Shown here one piece after another: positions 10,901-17,023 of a stretch of 54,216 nucleotides of DNA. Source of the DNA: JAJPXC01 sp964562375 (GTDB lineage Bacteria; Bacteroidota; Bacteroidia; Bacteroidales; Muribaculaceae); the NCBI GenBank assembly GCA_964562375.1, contig CAZLSW010000014.1, positions 1-54,216 on the forward strand, written 5' to 3'. Each line of letters opens with the position of its first letter. The stretch's first letter is position 1. Both the position numbers and the translations under genes were made by a program. A model generated the notes under the pieces. The model was not told the origin of the DNA. It saw only the letters and a list, made by a program, of their open reading frames with translations, and did no database searches.

Positions 10901-11002
10901 ACCGTTCGCCGGTTGCATGGCGGTGCCTGATGTGGCCGCGGGGGGCATACATATGCCCATGAGGAGCAGCGCGGCCGCCGCCCATTTTCTAATCCTTTTC
11001 AT
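4916..11002 (-). CDS. Secreted GH53 endo-beta-1,4-galactanase with CBM26-like domain, five repeats and sorting tail
   Basis: 2028 residues from the ATG at 11002, chosen because MKRIRKW starts a good signal peptide; a further upstream ATG adds 22 unlikely residues. Residues about 35-432 are a GH53 catalytic domain (YPDFALGADVSWY, DAIRLRVW, IDFHLSDTW, likely acid/base Glu202 in QIGNENN, likely nucleophile Glu335 in ILSEMGM). GH53 enzymes cut beta-1,4-galactan of pectin or arabinogalactan. A Ser/Asp-rich linker (446-466) follows. A segment beginning TVYYNNEVTEWSTVFASF, with EWPAVRMTYNE, resembles starch-binding module CBM26. Then come five repeats of 125-149 residues (separate entry) and further beta-rich modules. 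The tail ends YFNLQGMRIRKP with GTFYIRV and EKILY. GH53 domains are usually about 350-400 residues, so over 1500 residues are accessory. Catalytic call firm; module functions inferred. Confidence 0.85.
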   Translation of the reverse strand: MKRIRKWAAAALLLMGICMPPAATSGTAMQPANGYPDFALGADVSWYTRVNDNGTPYFCSVNTSSYKSNLTTQKDILYNYGVDAIRLRVWVNPSGSLVKNGFSAKLGSATSTTSFTNTLGYDDTDDVLAIAKELSANGHRFMIDFHLSDTWCDPERQTVPSDWASCTSVAQVTAKIEAHVKEVMEACVANDINVQWVQIGNENNTGMLLYTLPSSSGGTASSFAYAGGISSSGASNFVTYFNAGYDMVKTYYPNAKVIYHHGEGCPSSSGLSNSKAYWAVGIIKNAGIKMDLVGLSAYPIWATEDNTADWATRAGYLSTIIDGINNLGYKTILSEMGMRCDYSSSASGTSHQECIKQCNTDIQAYTEWILTNYKDATKCVGMFYWEPLAYNYDSYQMAAVYDVPGYLGTSNSWAREYAYPNTWWDVVKTNSSFPDGGLTEFTLNGSSDSGDDSGDDSGDDDNTGDTTTSWYVIGGGHTESTSAPDALTYHPATGLYTTSVDCSSNLWICLFTTTADSYTGISGVITPSSSVVNGVTQAYTSADDGTYFALPYAATWEITLNPTTGTINCYTTTEEDTEEVFYTLYMYNNTAGSDFTITLNSYNGSSTIFRSDAATTYPKADMKDGVVMKNATWGTESYASNAWFELDTETEYALDEKGKFWKYNSSITGYYTWYNAETNTLYLSSSSSSYPSSWGTTTATTDYTVYYNNEVTEWSTVFASFYDASGNLLVGEWPAVRMTYNESTSLWEVTVSLTSKPSTVTFSNGSYVYDSTTAGDTDTFTAGSTYKYTVVTEADVTYDDLWLAGYGYVVGTYGTDGYEDNRNFTLNDTWKLTNNGDGTYSLAFTQDMLDTYAAYVESGASNGFTLGNLVTQTWNPRYGGPTDYTDANCNVWLDYDFVLYKGTSDSDTYKLMLTEEPNTDWVLTFDVTTQTLRITGTAVEGGSTGDTNSLYLAGYGYVESTWGESDYIDNCNWTLNDTWKLTYDEENDVYTFNFTDDMVTAYNNYLAYVDGGGTNNGFSFGYITNGDWTTKYGTPTDYTFEGDDSAPYKIWKDHTFVLTLTTSDQASLTLAEAPKANWIVTFNANTREITITEPEDGNLYLVGYGVKDAQTFSISDDWKMTLNDDGTYTYQFTQDMVDAYNDYVAGGTQVGFALGYLTTSQWKTKYGAELGYTEDSTDKTTFNIWGGPSFTVTTGDADATGLEMWLDVQPSTSWQLCYDPVAGTVIIYDTNLYLAGYNGDWNLSEANQLVYDEESGTYSLEFTADMINAWTDETAYLSFGNITNGTWNKKYGATAAYTNSDGDEVTDNWNVWLNTLFTLTAGGYGDNLVMTLTQQPEESWTLTFNPADNTLKITDGNLYLVGYAGDWTNSTVSDAWKMTRKSDGTYQYRFTDDMVNAWDADNGGCYLGHITNGDWSVKYGAPVIDGSDEYNVWHGEDFQLTVGDNASKDMSLWLSERPSTDWLITFDPATSILNISGSAQHDFYICSGPAVDFSVAEDPYTNDYGYSGTYSKYVRLVFYKSNNSTSGSNVPSVEWMHSSDDDVFWCEVGTGTTGYVLSTDLTYAKNYGFTIRVTTGSSQYSHYHTSDAVSALNTIYSTTVTTNSSSSYDRSNMKKISASVSTGNYFWFRKSTGEFAITDDSTCPFTEYYQMTQDCDTYYVTGIATTAGQNFYVTDKYDDDYANGAAVAVETMTDLTYQADASNTATAVTSEYYWWWNYTTKELIITTSSTNPWATPEVTSVHFLNSVEGTTVNDSRKMNYIEEDGSPLYYLELTGRMDHWKSCYFVLNAGESNETRVGNAGLTNGVKNKMNVMTSATKAGWNTSDADAWNTVWYDPTTGEAWMTGPKILYLACAANNWLDDSSSSTSVRIKAEEEDDDSTDSMDFYRLTYTDESCVDRYFINGVTMDANTPYAIADREWSVRYSTGVEEAADNTATEVSENTDDSALYNMWAPEDGYDNVNMDLVLNPDSPVFTVYTSENQQTGIEGLGAEADTDVMYFNLQGMRIRKPVHGTFYIRVEGKTAEKILY
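6557..8602 (-). repeat. Five tandem protein repeats inside the GH53 gene
   Basis: In-frame repeats beginning LWLAGYGY or LYL(A/V)GY: R1 8602-8156 (149 aa), R2 8155-7709 (149 aa), R3 7708-7310 (133 aa), R4 7309-6932 (126 aa), R5 6931-6557 (125 aa). Each has W(K/Q)(L/M)-type strands, an (F/D)DM(V/L/I).A(Y/W) helix start, a (W/T)..KYG-like segment and a closing WxxTF(N/D) strand. The order suggests growth by duplication, with R1/R2 and R4/R5 as the closest pairs. They could be glycan-binding or spacer modules similar in style to SusE/SusF; I do not recognise a named family. Confidence 0.8.
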
Positions 11003-11189
11003 TGATGGTATTATATTAATTATATGTAAGTGTCCAATTGCCTCCCGCCGAAACGTTTGGCGCGGCAAATCTACGCATATTTTTTAACTTTTACAACAAT
11101 TTTTATACCTCCCGTAACAACATTGTAACATCCACCGCAGAATATCCGACCACAAAAAAACCACAAAATTCCACAAAATCCCCATGCGC
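11003..11189. other. Leader and spacer upstream of the GH53 gene
   Basis: AT-rich, with no open frame of substance. It must hold the GH53 promoter (minus strand), but I see no confident TAnnTTTG box. Confidence 0.4.
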
Positions 11190-11344
11190 CAGCCTCGCGT
11201 TAAAGAAAGACTGCGAAAGACTGCGTGCAAAACTTCACGTATACCACCGCAGCAGCCTCGCGTCAAAAAAAGACCGCGAAAGACTGCGTGCAAAAAATCA
11301 CGTATACCACCACAGCAGCCTCGCTCAAGAAAAAGTCTGCGTGC
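11190..11344 (+). repeat. 63-bp tandem repeat (two full units and one partial)
   Basis: Units start at 11190, 11253 and 11316, each opening CAGCCTCGC. They contain GACTGCGAAAGACTGCGTGC-like text and CACGTATACCACC. Related text (GCGAAAG...TGCGTGC and CGTATACCACCGCAG) flanks the other palindromic islands near 15620, 16303-16360 and 54095-54160. Non-coding. Confidence 0.85.
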
Positions 11345-11370
11345 TAATCGCCTTCAGGGGGGAGGCGACA

Positions 11371-11694
11371 ACGGGGCTGGCGGAGCCTGGCCGCGCAGAG
11401 TAGCCCCTAGCGCAGTGCTGGCGGAGCCTGCACAAGCTAGGGGTATAGAGGTGTTGGCGGCAAGTAATGTATTTGAACGATTGCGAGCGCAGCGAGGGAG
11501 CCGCAAGGCCAATCGTGAATCCCCAAAATTCTGGTTGATGGCATCATTCGCTTTCGGCCTAACGGCTCCCTCGCTTCGCTCGCGAAAGCTCAAATACCTC
11601 TGTTGTTTCTCGGCTGACCTTTACCCCCACCTTGCGCAGGCTCCGCCAGCGCTGCGGTGGGGGCTACTCTCCTGGCCAGGCTCCGCCAGGCCCG
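11371..11694 (+). repeat. 324-bp palindromic element, copy A
   Basis: Same length and architecture as the copies at 15971-16294 and 53727-54050. Outer arms (11371-11406 and 11659-11694) are inverted repeats. Inside each is a hairpin footed by GTAG or CTAC. A long imperfect inner stem surrounds GAGCGCAGCGAGGGAGCCG-type text. One outer pair reads G:C here and T:A in copy B, a compensatory change. No ORF is conserved between copies, so it appears non-coding. Confidence 0.85.
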
Positions 11695-11722
11695 CTCTGG
11701 CACTCCCTGTGCAAGAAATCTC

Positions 11723-11884
11723 TACAAATTCATCGAATCTTGATACCTCTCAAAACAATTGGCGCTTGCGCTTGGCGAATGGCAACGAATCCATCCGGAC
11801 GGCATTCGTTTCTGATTGGTTAAGCGCAAGCGCCATTCGTCGTGTTCCCGCTCGCATTCGTTTAATTTGTTGCATTCGTAGTCA
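11723..11884 (+). repeat. MITE-like element with terminal inverted repeats, copy A
   Basis: Matches 15712-15881. The left terminus is decayed (TACAAATTCATCGAAT instead of TACGAATGCAACGAAT); the right terminus TTGCATTCGTAGTCAAT is intact. Internal inverted repeat GGCGCTTGCGCTT/AAGCGCAAGCGCC. No coding capacity conserved. Confidence 0.8.
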
Positions 11885-11933
11885 ATAGAAGCCTACGTCA
11901 AGCAATCTTTTCACAAAGAGTAATCTTCGCGGC
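11885..11933 (+). repeat. Direct repeat shared with island B
   Basis: Starts AGAAGCCTACGTCAAGCAAT and is essentially identical to 15882-15930. It follows the MITE-like element in both islands, so it probably moved or was duplicated with it. Confidence 0.75.
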
Positions 11934-11959
11934 ATGGTCCTCGGCGTGCAAGAAATCAG

Positions 11960-11992
11960 AAAAAAAGCGGGGCACCCGCAAGGGCGCCCCGC
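11960..11992 (-). terminator. Terminator of ppiD
   Basis: On the minus strand GCGGGGCGCCC pairs with GGGTGCCCCGC (one G-U pair) around a TTGC loop and is followed by seven T. It lies 20 nt after the PpiD stop codon. Confidence 0.9.
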
Positions 11993-12012
11993 CATATATC
12001 GTATGCAACGAT

Positions 12013-14094
12013 TTACTTGCGGTAGAATTTCTGGATGCGGTTCTCCACCTTGGCTTTGCCGCGGAGGATCTGCGAGGCTTTCTGGGCCATAGCGTCGGCG
12101 CCCTGCATGCGGCTGAACTGCGCCTCCGAGTTGGCCTCGTCGTAAGCCATGCCGCTCTTCTCAACGTCGATCACCTCAAACACCATCACCGAGTTGGAGC
12201 CCTGGAACGGACCAGTAACCACGCCCTGCTTGGCGGCGGCTACCTTGCCCTGGAGAGCAGGCTCGGCGGTGAAGAAGCCCACGATGCGGGGCTGCCCGAA
12301 GGTGACGCTTACGGTATCGACCTGCGTCTTCATCAACGAAGCGTAGTCGTCAACGGTCTTGCCCTTGCCCTGGTAGTCGGCAATCAGCTTGGCGGCCTTC
12401 TTGTCCTTGCGGGCCAGGTCGGTGAGGTAGCGGTTGAGGTTGGCGTCGGTGGTAGGGATGAACTCACCGTCGTAGATGTCCTTCACGGCCACGGCCACGA
12501 GGCGAGTGTTGGCCTCGTCGGCAAACACGGGCGAAACCTCGCCCTTCTTGGCGTCCATAGCCCAGTTAACGCCCTCGCGGGTGTCGGGGAGATTGTTGAG
12601 GGCGAGCGACGAGGGGGTGATCTCGGCGGTCATCACGGCGTAGTTGGCCTTGGGAGCGTTCTCGGCGAAGGTGGCCGAAGTCTTGTTCTCGGAGATGAAC
12701 TTGTTAAGGTCGGCGCGGAGCTGCGACTGGGTAGCGCTCGAGGGCTCTACCTTGTAGGTGATCTCGGCGTAGTCGATGGTGTTGACGGGAGCGCGGCGAG
12801 TCTTCACGCGCATGATGCGGTAGGCTTGCTGGCCCTCGACGGTGTCAACAGCGAAGTAACGACCGGTCTCGGCGGCGAGGAGCTGCTCCTTGAGGGAAGC
12901 GGCCTGGGGGTCGAGCAGCGACAACCAGATCGAGTCCTGACCGGCCGACAGGGTGCCGTCGGCGAGCAAGTCGGCGGTCTTGGCGCCGGCGTTGAGGCGA
13001 CGCATCACCGAGTCGCGGGCGGCGATGTCACCCTCTACGAGAGCGAAATCGACGTTCACCGAGTCAACCTCGTTGCTCTGGCCGAGCAGCTTCACGATGG
13101 TATAATTGTTGCCCATGGCCTGCGCCACTTTCACCTCGTCGATTGCCATCGAATCGAGGGCGGTCTTGACGGCGCGGTTGGTGATTTTCGACTTGGGCGA
13201 CGACACGCGGTTTACGCCGAAGTTGACGTTGCCGTTGACACCCTCGGTGCCGGGCTGAGCCTTGAGGGCCGCGATAGCGTCCTCAACCTCGCGCTGGGCG
13301 GCGGCGCGGTCGGTGGCCGACGGCGTCACGTCAACCACGATATAGTCGACCACGCGACGAGGCTCGTCCAAGCGGAACATGTTCTTGCGCTTGTCGTACT
13401 GTGCCTTGATGTCGGCGTCGGTCACGGCGAAGTCGTCGTCGCTAAGCGTCGAGAGGTCCTGCTTGGCGATCAACACCTTGGAGGTCGAGGCGTTCTCGTC
13501 GTAGAGGGCCTTGGCATCGAGAGTGTTAGCGGCGATTACGCCCATGAAGAGGTTGCCAAACTTCTGGTTGCGAAGCATTTCGGCGGTGTTCTTCTCCATG
13601 TCCACCCAAGCGGCCTGCAACTGGCGGGCGCTTTCGGTGGGGATGTTGTATTTGGTGGGGTTGAAAGCCTTGTCGTAGAAATCGTCGGCGCTCTCAAATC
13701 CGTAACGCTGGGCCTGGGCGGTGATCATCGGAAGGGCGTTTGGCCCGGTCATGGCGGCCGAAAGCTCGGCGTCGGTAACGACGATGCCCATCTTGTCCAT
13801 CTCCTCCTCCATCAGGGCCTCGAAGATCATCTGGTCGAGCACCTGCTGCTGGATGGGAGCGATGTCGATGTCGGTGTACCCGGCGTTTTGACGCTGGGCG
13901 CGCACCTCCTCCACACGGCGGGAGAATTCATTGATATCGATTTTTTTGCCATCGACCTTTGCCAAGGTCGTGGGGTCGCTGAAGAACGTGCGCCCTGAGG
14001 TGAGGAAGTCACCGAGGATAAAGGCCAACAGGGCGACGATGATAATAGTGAACAGAAGCACCGAGCGGCTTCTGATTTTCTCTAATGTTGCCAT
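12013..14094 (-). CDS. PpiD/SurA-type periplasmic peptidyl-prolyl isomerase, membrane anchored
   Basis: 693 residues, the usual length for Bacteroidetes PpiD-like proteins. One N-terminal membrane helix (about residues 11-31, SVLLFTIIIVALLAFILGDF) follows a short cytoplasmic start. Then comes a SurA_N-type chaperone region opening VDGKKIDINEFSRRVEEVR. A parvulin-like middle is followed by a second half with repeated FAENAPKAN/PDTREGVNWAM-type segments typical of the family. The protein would help fold outer-membrane and secreted proteins. It is a single-gene unit with its own terminator; the flanking islands are non-coding. Parvulin activity may be weak or absent, as I cannot verify all active-site residues. 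Confidence 0.85.
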   Translation of the reverse strand: MATLEKIRSRSVLLFTIIIVALLAFILGDFLTSGRTFFSDPTTLAKVDGKKIDINEFSRRVEEVRAQRQNAGYTDIDIAPIQQQVLDQMIFEALMEEEMDKMGIVVTDAELSAAMTGPNALPMITAQAQRYGFESADDFYDKAFNPTKYNIPTESARQLQAAWVDMEKNTAEMLRNQKFGNLFMGVIAANTLDAKALYDENASTSKVLIAKQDLSTLSDDDFAVTDADIKAQYDKRKNMFRLDEPRRVVDYIVVDVTPSATDRAAAQREVEDAIAALKAQPGTEGVNGNVNFGVNRVSSPKSKITNRAVKTALDSMAIDEVKVAQAMGNNYTIVKLLGQSNEVDSVNVDFALVEGDIAARDSVMRRLNAGAKTADLLADGTLSAGQDSIWLSLLDPQAASLKEQLLAAETGRYFAVDTVEGQQAYRIMRVKTRRAPVNTIDYAEITYKVEPSSATQSQLRADLNKFISENKTSATFAENAPKANYAVMTAEITPSSLALNNLPDTREGVNWAMDAKKGEVSPVFADEANTRLVAVAVKDIYDGEFIPTTDANLNRYLTDLARKDKKAAKLIADYQGKGKTVDDYASLMKTQVDTVSVTFGQPRIVGFFTAEPALQGKVAAAKQGVVTGPFQGSNSVMVFEVIDVEKSGMAYDEANSEAQFSRMQGADAMAQKASQILRGKAKVENRIQKFYRK

Positions 14095-14484
14095 TTATAG
14101 TTTGAGGTTATTTATTTGATTTTCTAATAATTGGTTTATCTAATGTGGTGCCTTTCCGTCGCCTTAAATCGATTTAAGTCGACTTAAGTCGTATGAAAAA
14201 CGCAATAAGCGCACAAAGATACGCATTTTTTCTCATTCCACCGCTTTCCTCCCTAATTTTTCCCATTTTTTCCATCCACCCCTCCCCAGAGCCACGGTGC
14301 CCCGCCCTCACTGGGGCCGCGGCGGTCCGAGGGGAAACCGCGGAGAGAAAGCGCCCTCGGCCGCCCCATCCCCAGCAAGCCACGGTGCCCCGCGGTTTGC
14401 CGCGGTGGTTCCAAAATTATGGCTCTTTAAGGATTTTTCCTTATCTTCGCGCCATAAAATCTTTAACCCTAACATAAAACAACC
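14095..14484. other. Spacer with tandem 10-mers and GC-rich hairpins
   Basis: Near 14165-14190 there are 10-bp units of the TTTAAGTCGA type. At 14285-14405 a GC-rich part holds two copies of GCCACGGTGCCCCGC (14291-14305 and 14379-14393) and a perfect hairpin CCGCGG-TTTG-CCGCGG (14390-14405). No gene is supported here; the ORFs are shadows of the repeats. The end of the spacer carries the promoter of the esterase gene. Confidence 0.6.
14442..14449 (+). promoter_or_regulatory. -7 box of the SGNH esterase gene
   Basis: TATCTTCG, a TAnnTTTG variant also seen before rnpB, 36 nt ahead of the start codon. No clear -33 box. Confidence 0.5.
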
Positions 14485-15600
14485 ATGAAACAAGCGATTT
14501 TAGCTCTTGCCACGCTTTTGTGCGCACTGGGAGCCGCGGCGAGCGATTTCCCTGAGGAGTCCACCCCCAAAATGCACGAGGTCGAGGCGCGCCAGCTGCG
14601 TGTGATCAACAAAGGATTTGACGACACCGAAGGCCCCTACACCCGCATCCCCAAGTACCTAAAGGACAGCGTGCGACCCACCCTCTACGAGCGCGCGCAG
14701 TGCTCGGCCGGCATCGGCGTACGATTCGCCACCGACTCCAAACGCATCGGCGTGCGCTATCGACTGAAATGGGACACCCACATGCTCCATATGGCCGACA
14801 CCGGCCTCAAAGGCACCGACCTCTACATCTACGACGACTGCGACTCGGCTTGGCACTACGTCAACACCAACCGCCCCAACACCGATTCCCTGAAGGTGTG
14901 CCAGAAAATATACGTCGAGAACATGGCCCCCGCGATGCGCGAGTGCATGATCTACTTCCCTCTCTACGACGGAGTTGAGGAATTGTACGTGCAAGTCGAC
15001 TCGGGAGCCGTCATCACCCCCGGACGCCCCGACGTGATCTCCCCCCGCGGCCGCATCGTCGCCTACGGCACATCCATCCTTCAGGGTGGTTGCGCGTCGC
15101 GCACGGGCATGGCCTCCACCAATATTATTTCGCGCGAACTCAACCGCGAGGTGATCAACATCGGCATCTCGGGCGAGGGCAAGCAGGACGCATGCATGGC
15201 TCGCGCGATGGCCTCAATCCCCGATGTCGCCCTCTATCTCCTCGATCCCGTGCCCAACTGCACCGAGATGCAGTGCGACACCCTCACCTACGACTTCGTC
15301 AAAATCCTGCGCACGGCGCGCCCCGACGTGCCAATCGTGATGGTCGAGGGTCCCATCTACCCCTACTGCCGCTACGACCAGTCGCTCGGCTCCTACCTCC
15401 CCCGCAAAAACGAGGCCTATCGCCGCAACTACGAGCGCCTGAAAGCCGAGAACCCCGACAACCTCTATTACGTCACCTCCGAGAATCTCGACGGGCTTGA
15501 GGACGACGGCACCGTCGACGGTATCCACCTCACCGACCTGGGCTTCCGCCACTACGCCGACAAGCTCACCCCCATCCTCCGCGAAATCCTCAACCAATAG
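14485..15600 (+). CDS. Secreted GxDLY/SGNH-family esterase
   Basis: 371 residues with a signal peptide (MKQAILALATLLCALGAAAS). The N-terminal half is the jelly-roll GxDLY domain that precedes SGNH esterases; the name motif is visible as GTDLY near residue 113. The C-terminal half is the GDSL/SGNH hydrolase domain with the nucleophile block YGTSILQGG (Ser about 197), an ISGEGKQD segment for the Gly/Asn oxyanion region, and DGIHLTDLG (Asp about 345, His about 348). Such enzymes remove acetyl or other acyl groups from glycans, which fits the neighbouring galactanase and sialidase. It is a lone gene with its own promoter and repeat islands downstream. The exact ester substrate is unknown. Confidence 0.85.
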   Translation: MKQAILALATLLCALGAAASDFPEESTPKMHEVEARQLRVINKGFDDTEGPYTRIPKYLKDSVRPTLYERAQCSAGIGVRFATDSKRIGVRYRLKWDTHMLHMADTGLKGTDLYIYDDCDSAWHYVNTNRPNTDSLKVCQKIYVENMAPAMRECMIYFPLYDGVEELYVQVDSGAVITPGRPDVISPRGRIVAYGTSILQGGCASRTGMASTNIISRELNREVINIGISGEGKQDACMARAMASIPDVALYLLDPVPNCTEMQCDTLTYDFVKILRTARPDVPIVMVEGPIYPYCRYDQSLGSYLPRKNEAYRRNYERLKAENPDNLYYVTSENLDGLEDDGTVDGIHLTDLGFRHYADKLTPILREILNQ

Positions 15601-15711
15601 CCCCCGCGCCTCACCCCAGTCTGCGTCCCTCTGCGAAAGTCCGCGTGCATAAAATCACAATAAATCCCGGCCCTCAGGGTATGAAGGGCGTCCCCGAGGT
15701 CGGGTCGAAAT
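15601..15711. other. Spacer after the esterase gene
   Basis: Holds a partial copy of the island flank (CTGCGAAAGTCCGCGTGC near 15636), no gene and no clear terminator. Confidence 0.4.
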
Positions 15712-15881
15712 ATTGACTACGAATGCAACGAATCTTGATTCCTCTCAAAACAATTGGCGCTTGCGCTTGGCGAATGGCAACGAATCCATCCGGACGGCAT
15801 TCGTTTCTGATTGGTTAAGCGCAAGCGCCATTCGTCGTGTTCCCGCTCGCATTCGTTTAATTTGTTGCATTCGTAGTCAAT
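15712..15881 (+). repeat. MITE-like element with 22-bp terminal inverted repeats, copy B
   Basis: 170 bp bounded by ATTGACTACGAATGCAACGA (plus AT) at 15712-15733 and its inverse ending at 15881, with one mismatch. Internally it has GGCGCTTGCGCTT/AAGCGCAAGCGCC and ACGAAT/ATTCGT inverted repeats around a CCATCCGGACGG core. It has no conserved ORF. This is the best preserved of three copies. I cannot see a clear target-site duplication. Confidence 0.85.
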
Positions 15882-15930
15882 AGAAGCCTACGTCAAGCAA
15901 TCTTTTCACAAAGAGTAATCTTCGCGGCAC
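15882..15930 (+). repeat. Direct repeat shared with island A
   Basis: Copy of 11885-11933. Here it links the MITE-like element to the palindromic element, while in island A it follows both. Confidence 0.75.
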
Positions 15931-15970
15931 GGTCGTCGGCGTGCAAATTGCCTTCAGCGGGGGGGCGACA

Positions 15971-16294
15971 ACGGGCCTGGCGGAGCCTGGCCGGGATAGT
16001 AGCCCCTAGCGCAGTGCTGGCGGAGCCTGCACAAGCTAGGGGAATCGCATGGGTGGCATCAATTGAGGTATTTGAACGATTGCGAGCGCAGCGAGGGAGC
16101 CGCAAGGCCAATCGTGAATCCACAAAATCCTGGTTGATGGTATCATTCGCTTTCGGCCTAACGGCTCCCTCGCTACGCTCGCTCAAGCTCAAATACCCCG
16201 GATGATTCTCGGCTGACCTTTACCCCCACCTTGCGCAGGCTTCGCCCGCGCTGCGGTGGGGGCTACTATCCCGGCCAGGCTCCGCCAGGCCCGT
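15971..16294 (+). repeat. 324-bp palindromic element, copy B (reference copy)
   Basis: The outer arms 15971-16006 and 16259-16294 are a perfect 36-bp inverted repeat. Just inside are two hairpins in inverted orientation. The first has GTAG at 15999-16002 and stem CCCCTAGC/GCTAGGGG (16003-16042). The second has stem CCCCCACC/GGTGGGGG (16223-16262) and CTAC at 16263-16266. A third, longer imperfect stem pairs about 16052-16108 with 16158-16200 and leaves a loop of about 45 nt. The whole could fold as a branched RNA or cruciform DNA. It lies between two convergent transcription units. Confidence 0.9.
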
Positions 16295-16555
16295 TGGGAC
16301 ACCCGCAGTAGCCTCGCGTCATCTCGGTCTGCGAAAGTCTGCGTGCAAATTTCTCTCGCAGATGATAGACCGCGTGCCAAAATTCACTCGGCGGGCCATC
16401 ACGCGACAACCCAGCCGGGAGCGGCCGCTGCCCTCAGCGGCCAACGAGAATACCTGCACGCAGTCTTTCGCAGTCATCCATTGACGCGAACCTTCTTCGC
16501 CCCTCTGCGTGATTTAAAAAATTCCCCGCGTGGTATAGCCGTCCTAGGCGGTCCC
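16295..16555. other. Right flank of repeat island B
   Basis: Contains scattered copies of the GCGAAAG/TGCGTGC flank text in both orientations (16330-16350 and 16455-16480). No gene is supported. No clear terminator for the operon ending at 16556 is seen. Confidence 0.45.
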
Positions 16556-17023
16556 CTAGAAACAGTGGAGGGTGAGGGAGTCCACGCGGGCGAGGATGCG
16601 GTAGGGGATGCCTGCGCGGGGTGGGGTGGAGAGATAATAATAGTAGCTTTGCTGGACGTCCCAGGTGGGGAATTGCAATTGGCGCGTCTCGCCTGCGGGT
16701 ATCCTTTGGCCGATCTTTACCGGGCGCTCGTGGAGCTGGCGCCCGTCGGTGTCGATGTAGCGGATGGTGATGAACAGCGAGTCGATGGTGTCGGCGCGGT
16801 GATTGGTGGCCAGGATTGTCTCCCGGCGCGTGCGCAGCGGTTTGTCGTAGCCGGCAAGCGTGATGTCGCCACTGTCGGGGATGATGGCGGGAGTGACTTT
16901 GACGGGCGTAACAACAATTGACTCAGCGCGTTGCAAGGGCCTCGCATGAGTGGTCTTTACCTTTTTGCTGGAGGTTACCAAGGCCACCAACATAAGAAGG
17001 AGGATGAGAGGTAATCGTTTCAT
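16556..17023 (-). CDS. Hypothetical secreted protein (third gene of DUF3078 operon)
   Basis: 155 residues with an N-terminal signal or anchor (MKRLPLILLLMLVALV) and no Cys lipobox. The mature part is a single small beta-rich domain: SGDITLAGYDKPLRTRRET then SLFITIRYIDTDGRQLHER, which reads like an Ig-fold module that stabilises or formats an exported protein. I do not recognise a family. Its ATG overlaps the stop of the preceding gene by four bases (ATGA at 17020-17023), so translation is probably coupled and the two proteins likely act together at the envelope. Confidence 0.6.
   Translation of the reverse strand: MKRLPLILLLMLVALVTSSKKVKTTHARPLQRAESIVVTPVKVTPAIIPDSGDITLAGYDKPLRTRRETILATNHRADTIDSLFITIRYIDTDGRQLHERPVKIGQRIPAGETRQLQFPTWDVQQSYYYYLSTPPRAGIPYRILARVDSLTLHCF

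Noticed and set aside
11632..11823. A 63-residue ORF (MRRLRQRCGGGY...) also present at 53599-53790 on the minus strand.
   Set aside because: It spans the palindrome and the MITE-like element, is lost in island B where module order differs, and its changes fall on amino acids freely. The similarity follows from the DNA repeats.
15893..16192. An ORF (MSLSERSEGAVRPKAND...) shared with 53829-54053 and part of 11354-11593.
   Set aside because: It lies on the stems of the 324-bp palindrome, so both strands give look-alike frames. There is no ribosome site, domain or frame conservation beyond the repeat.
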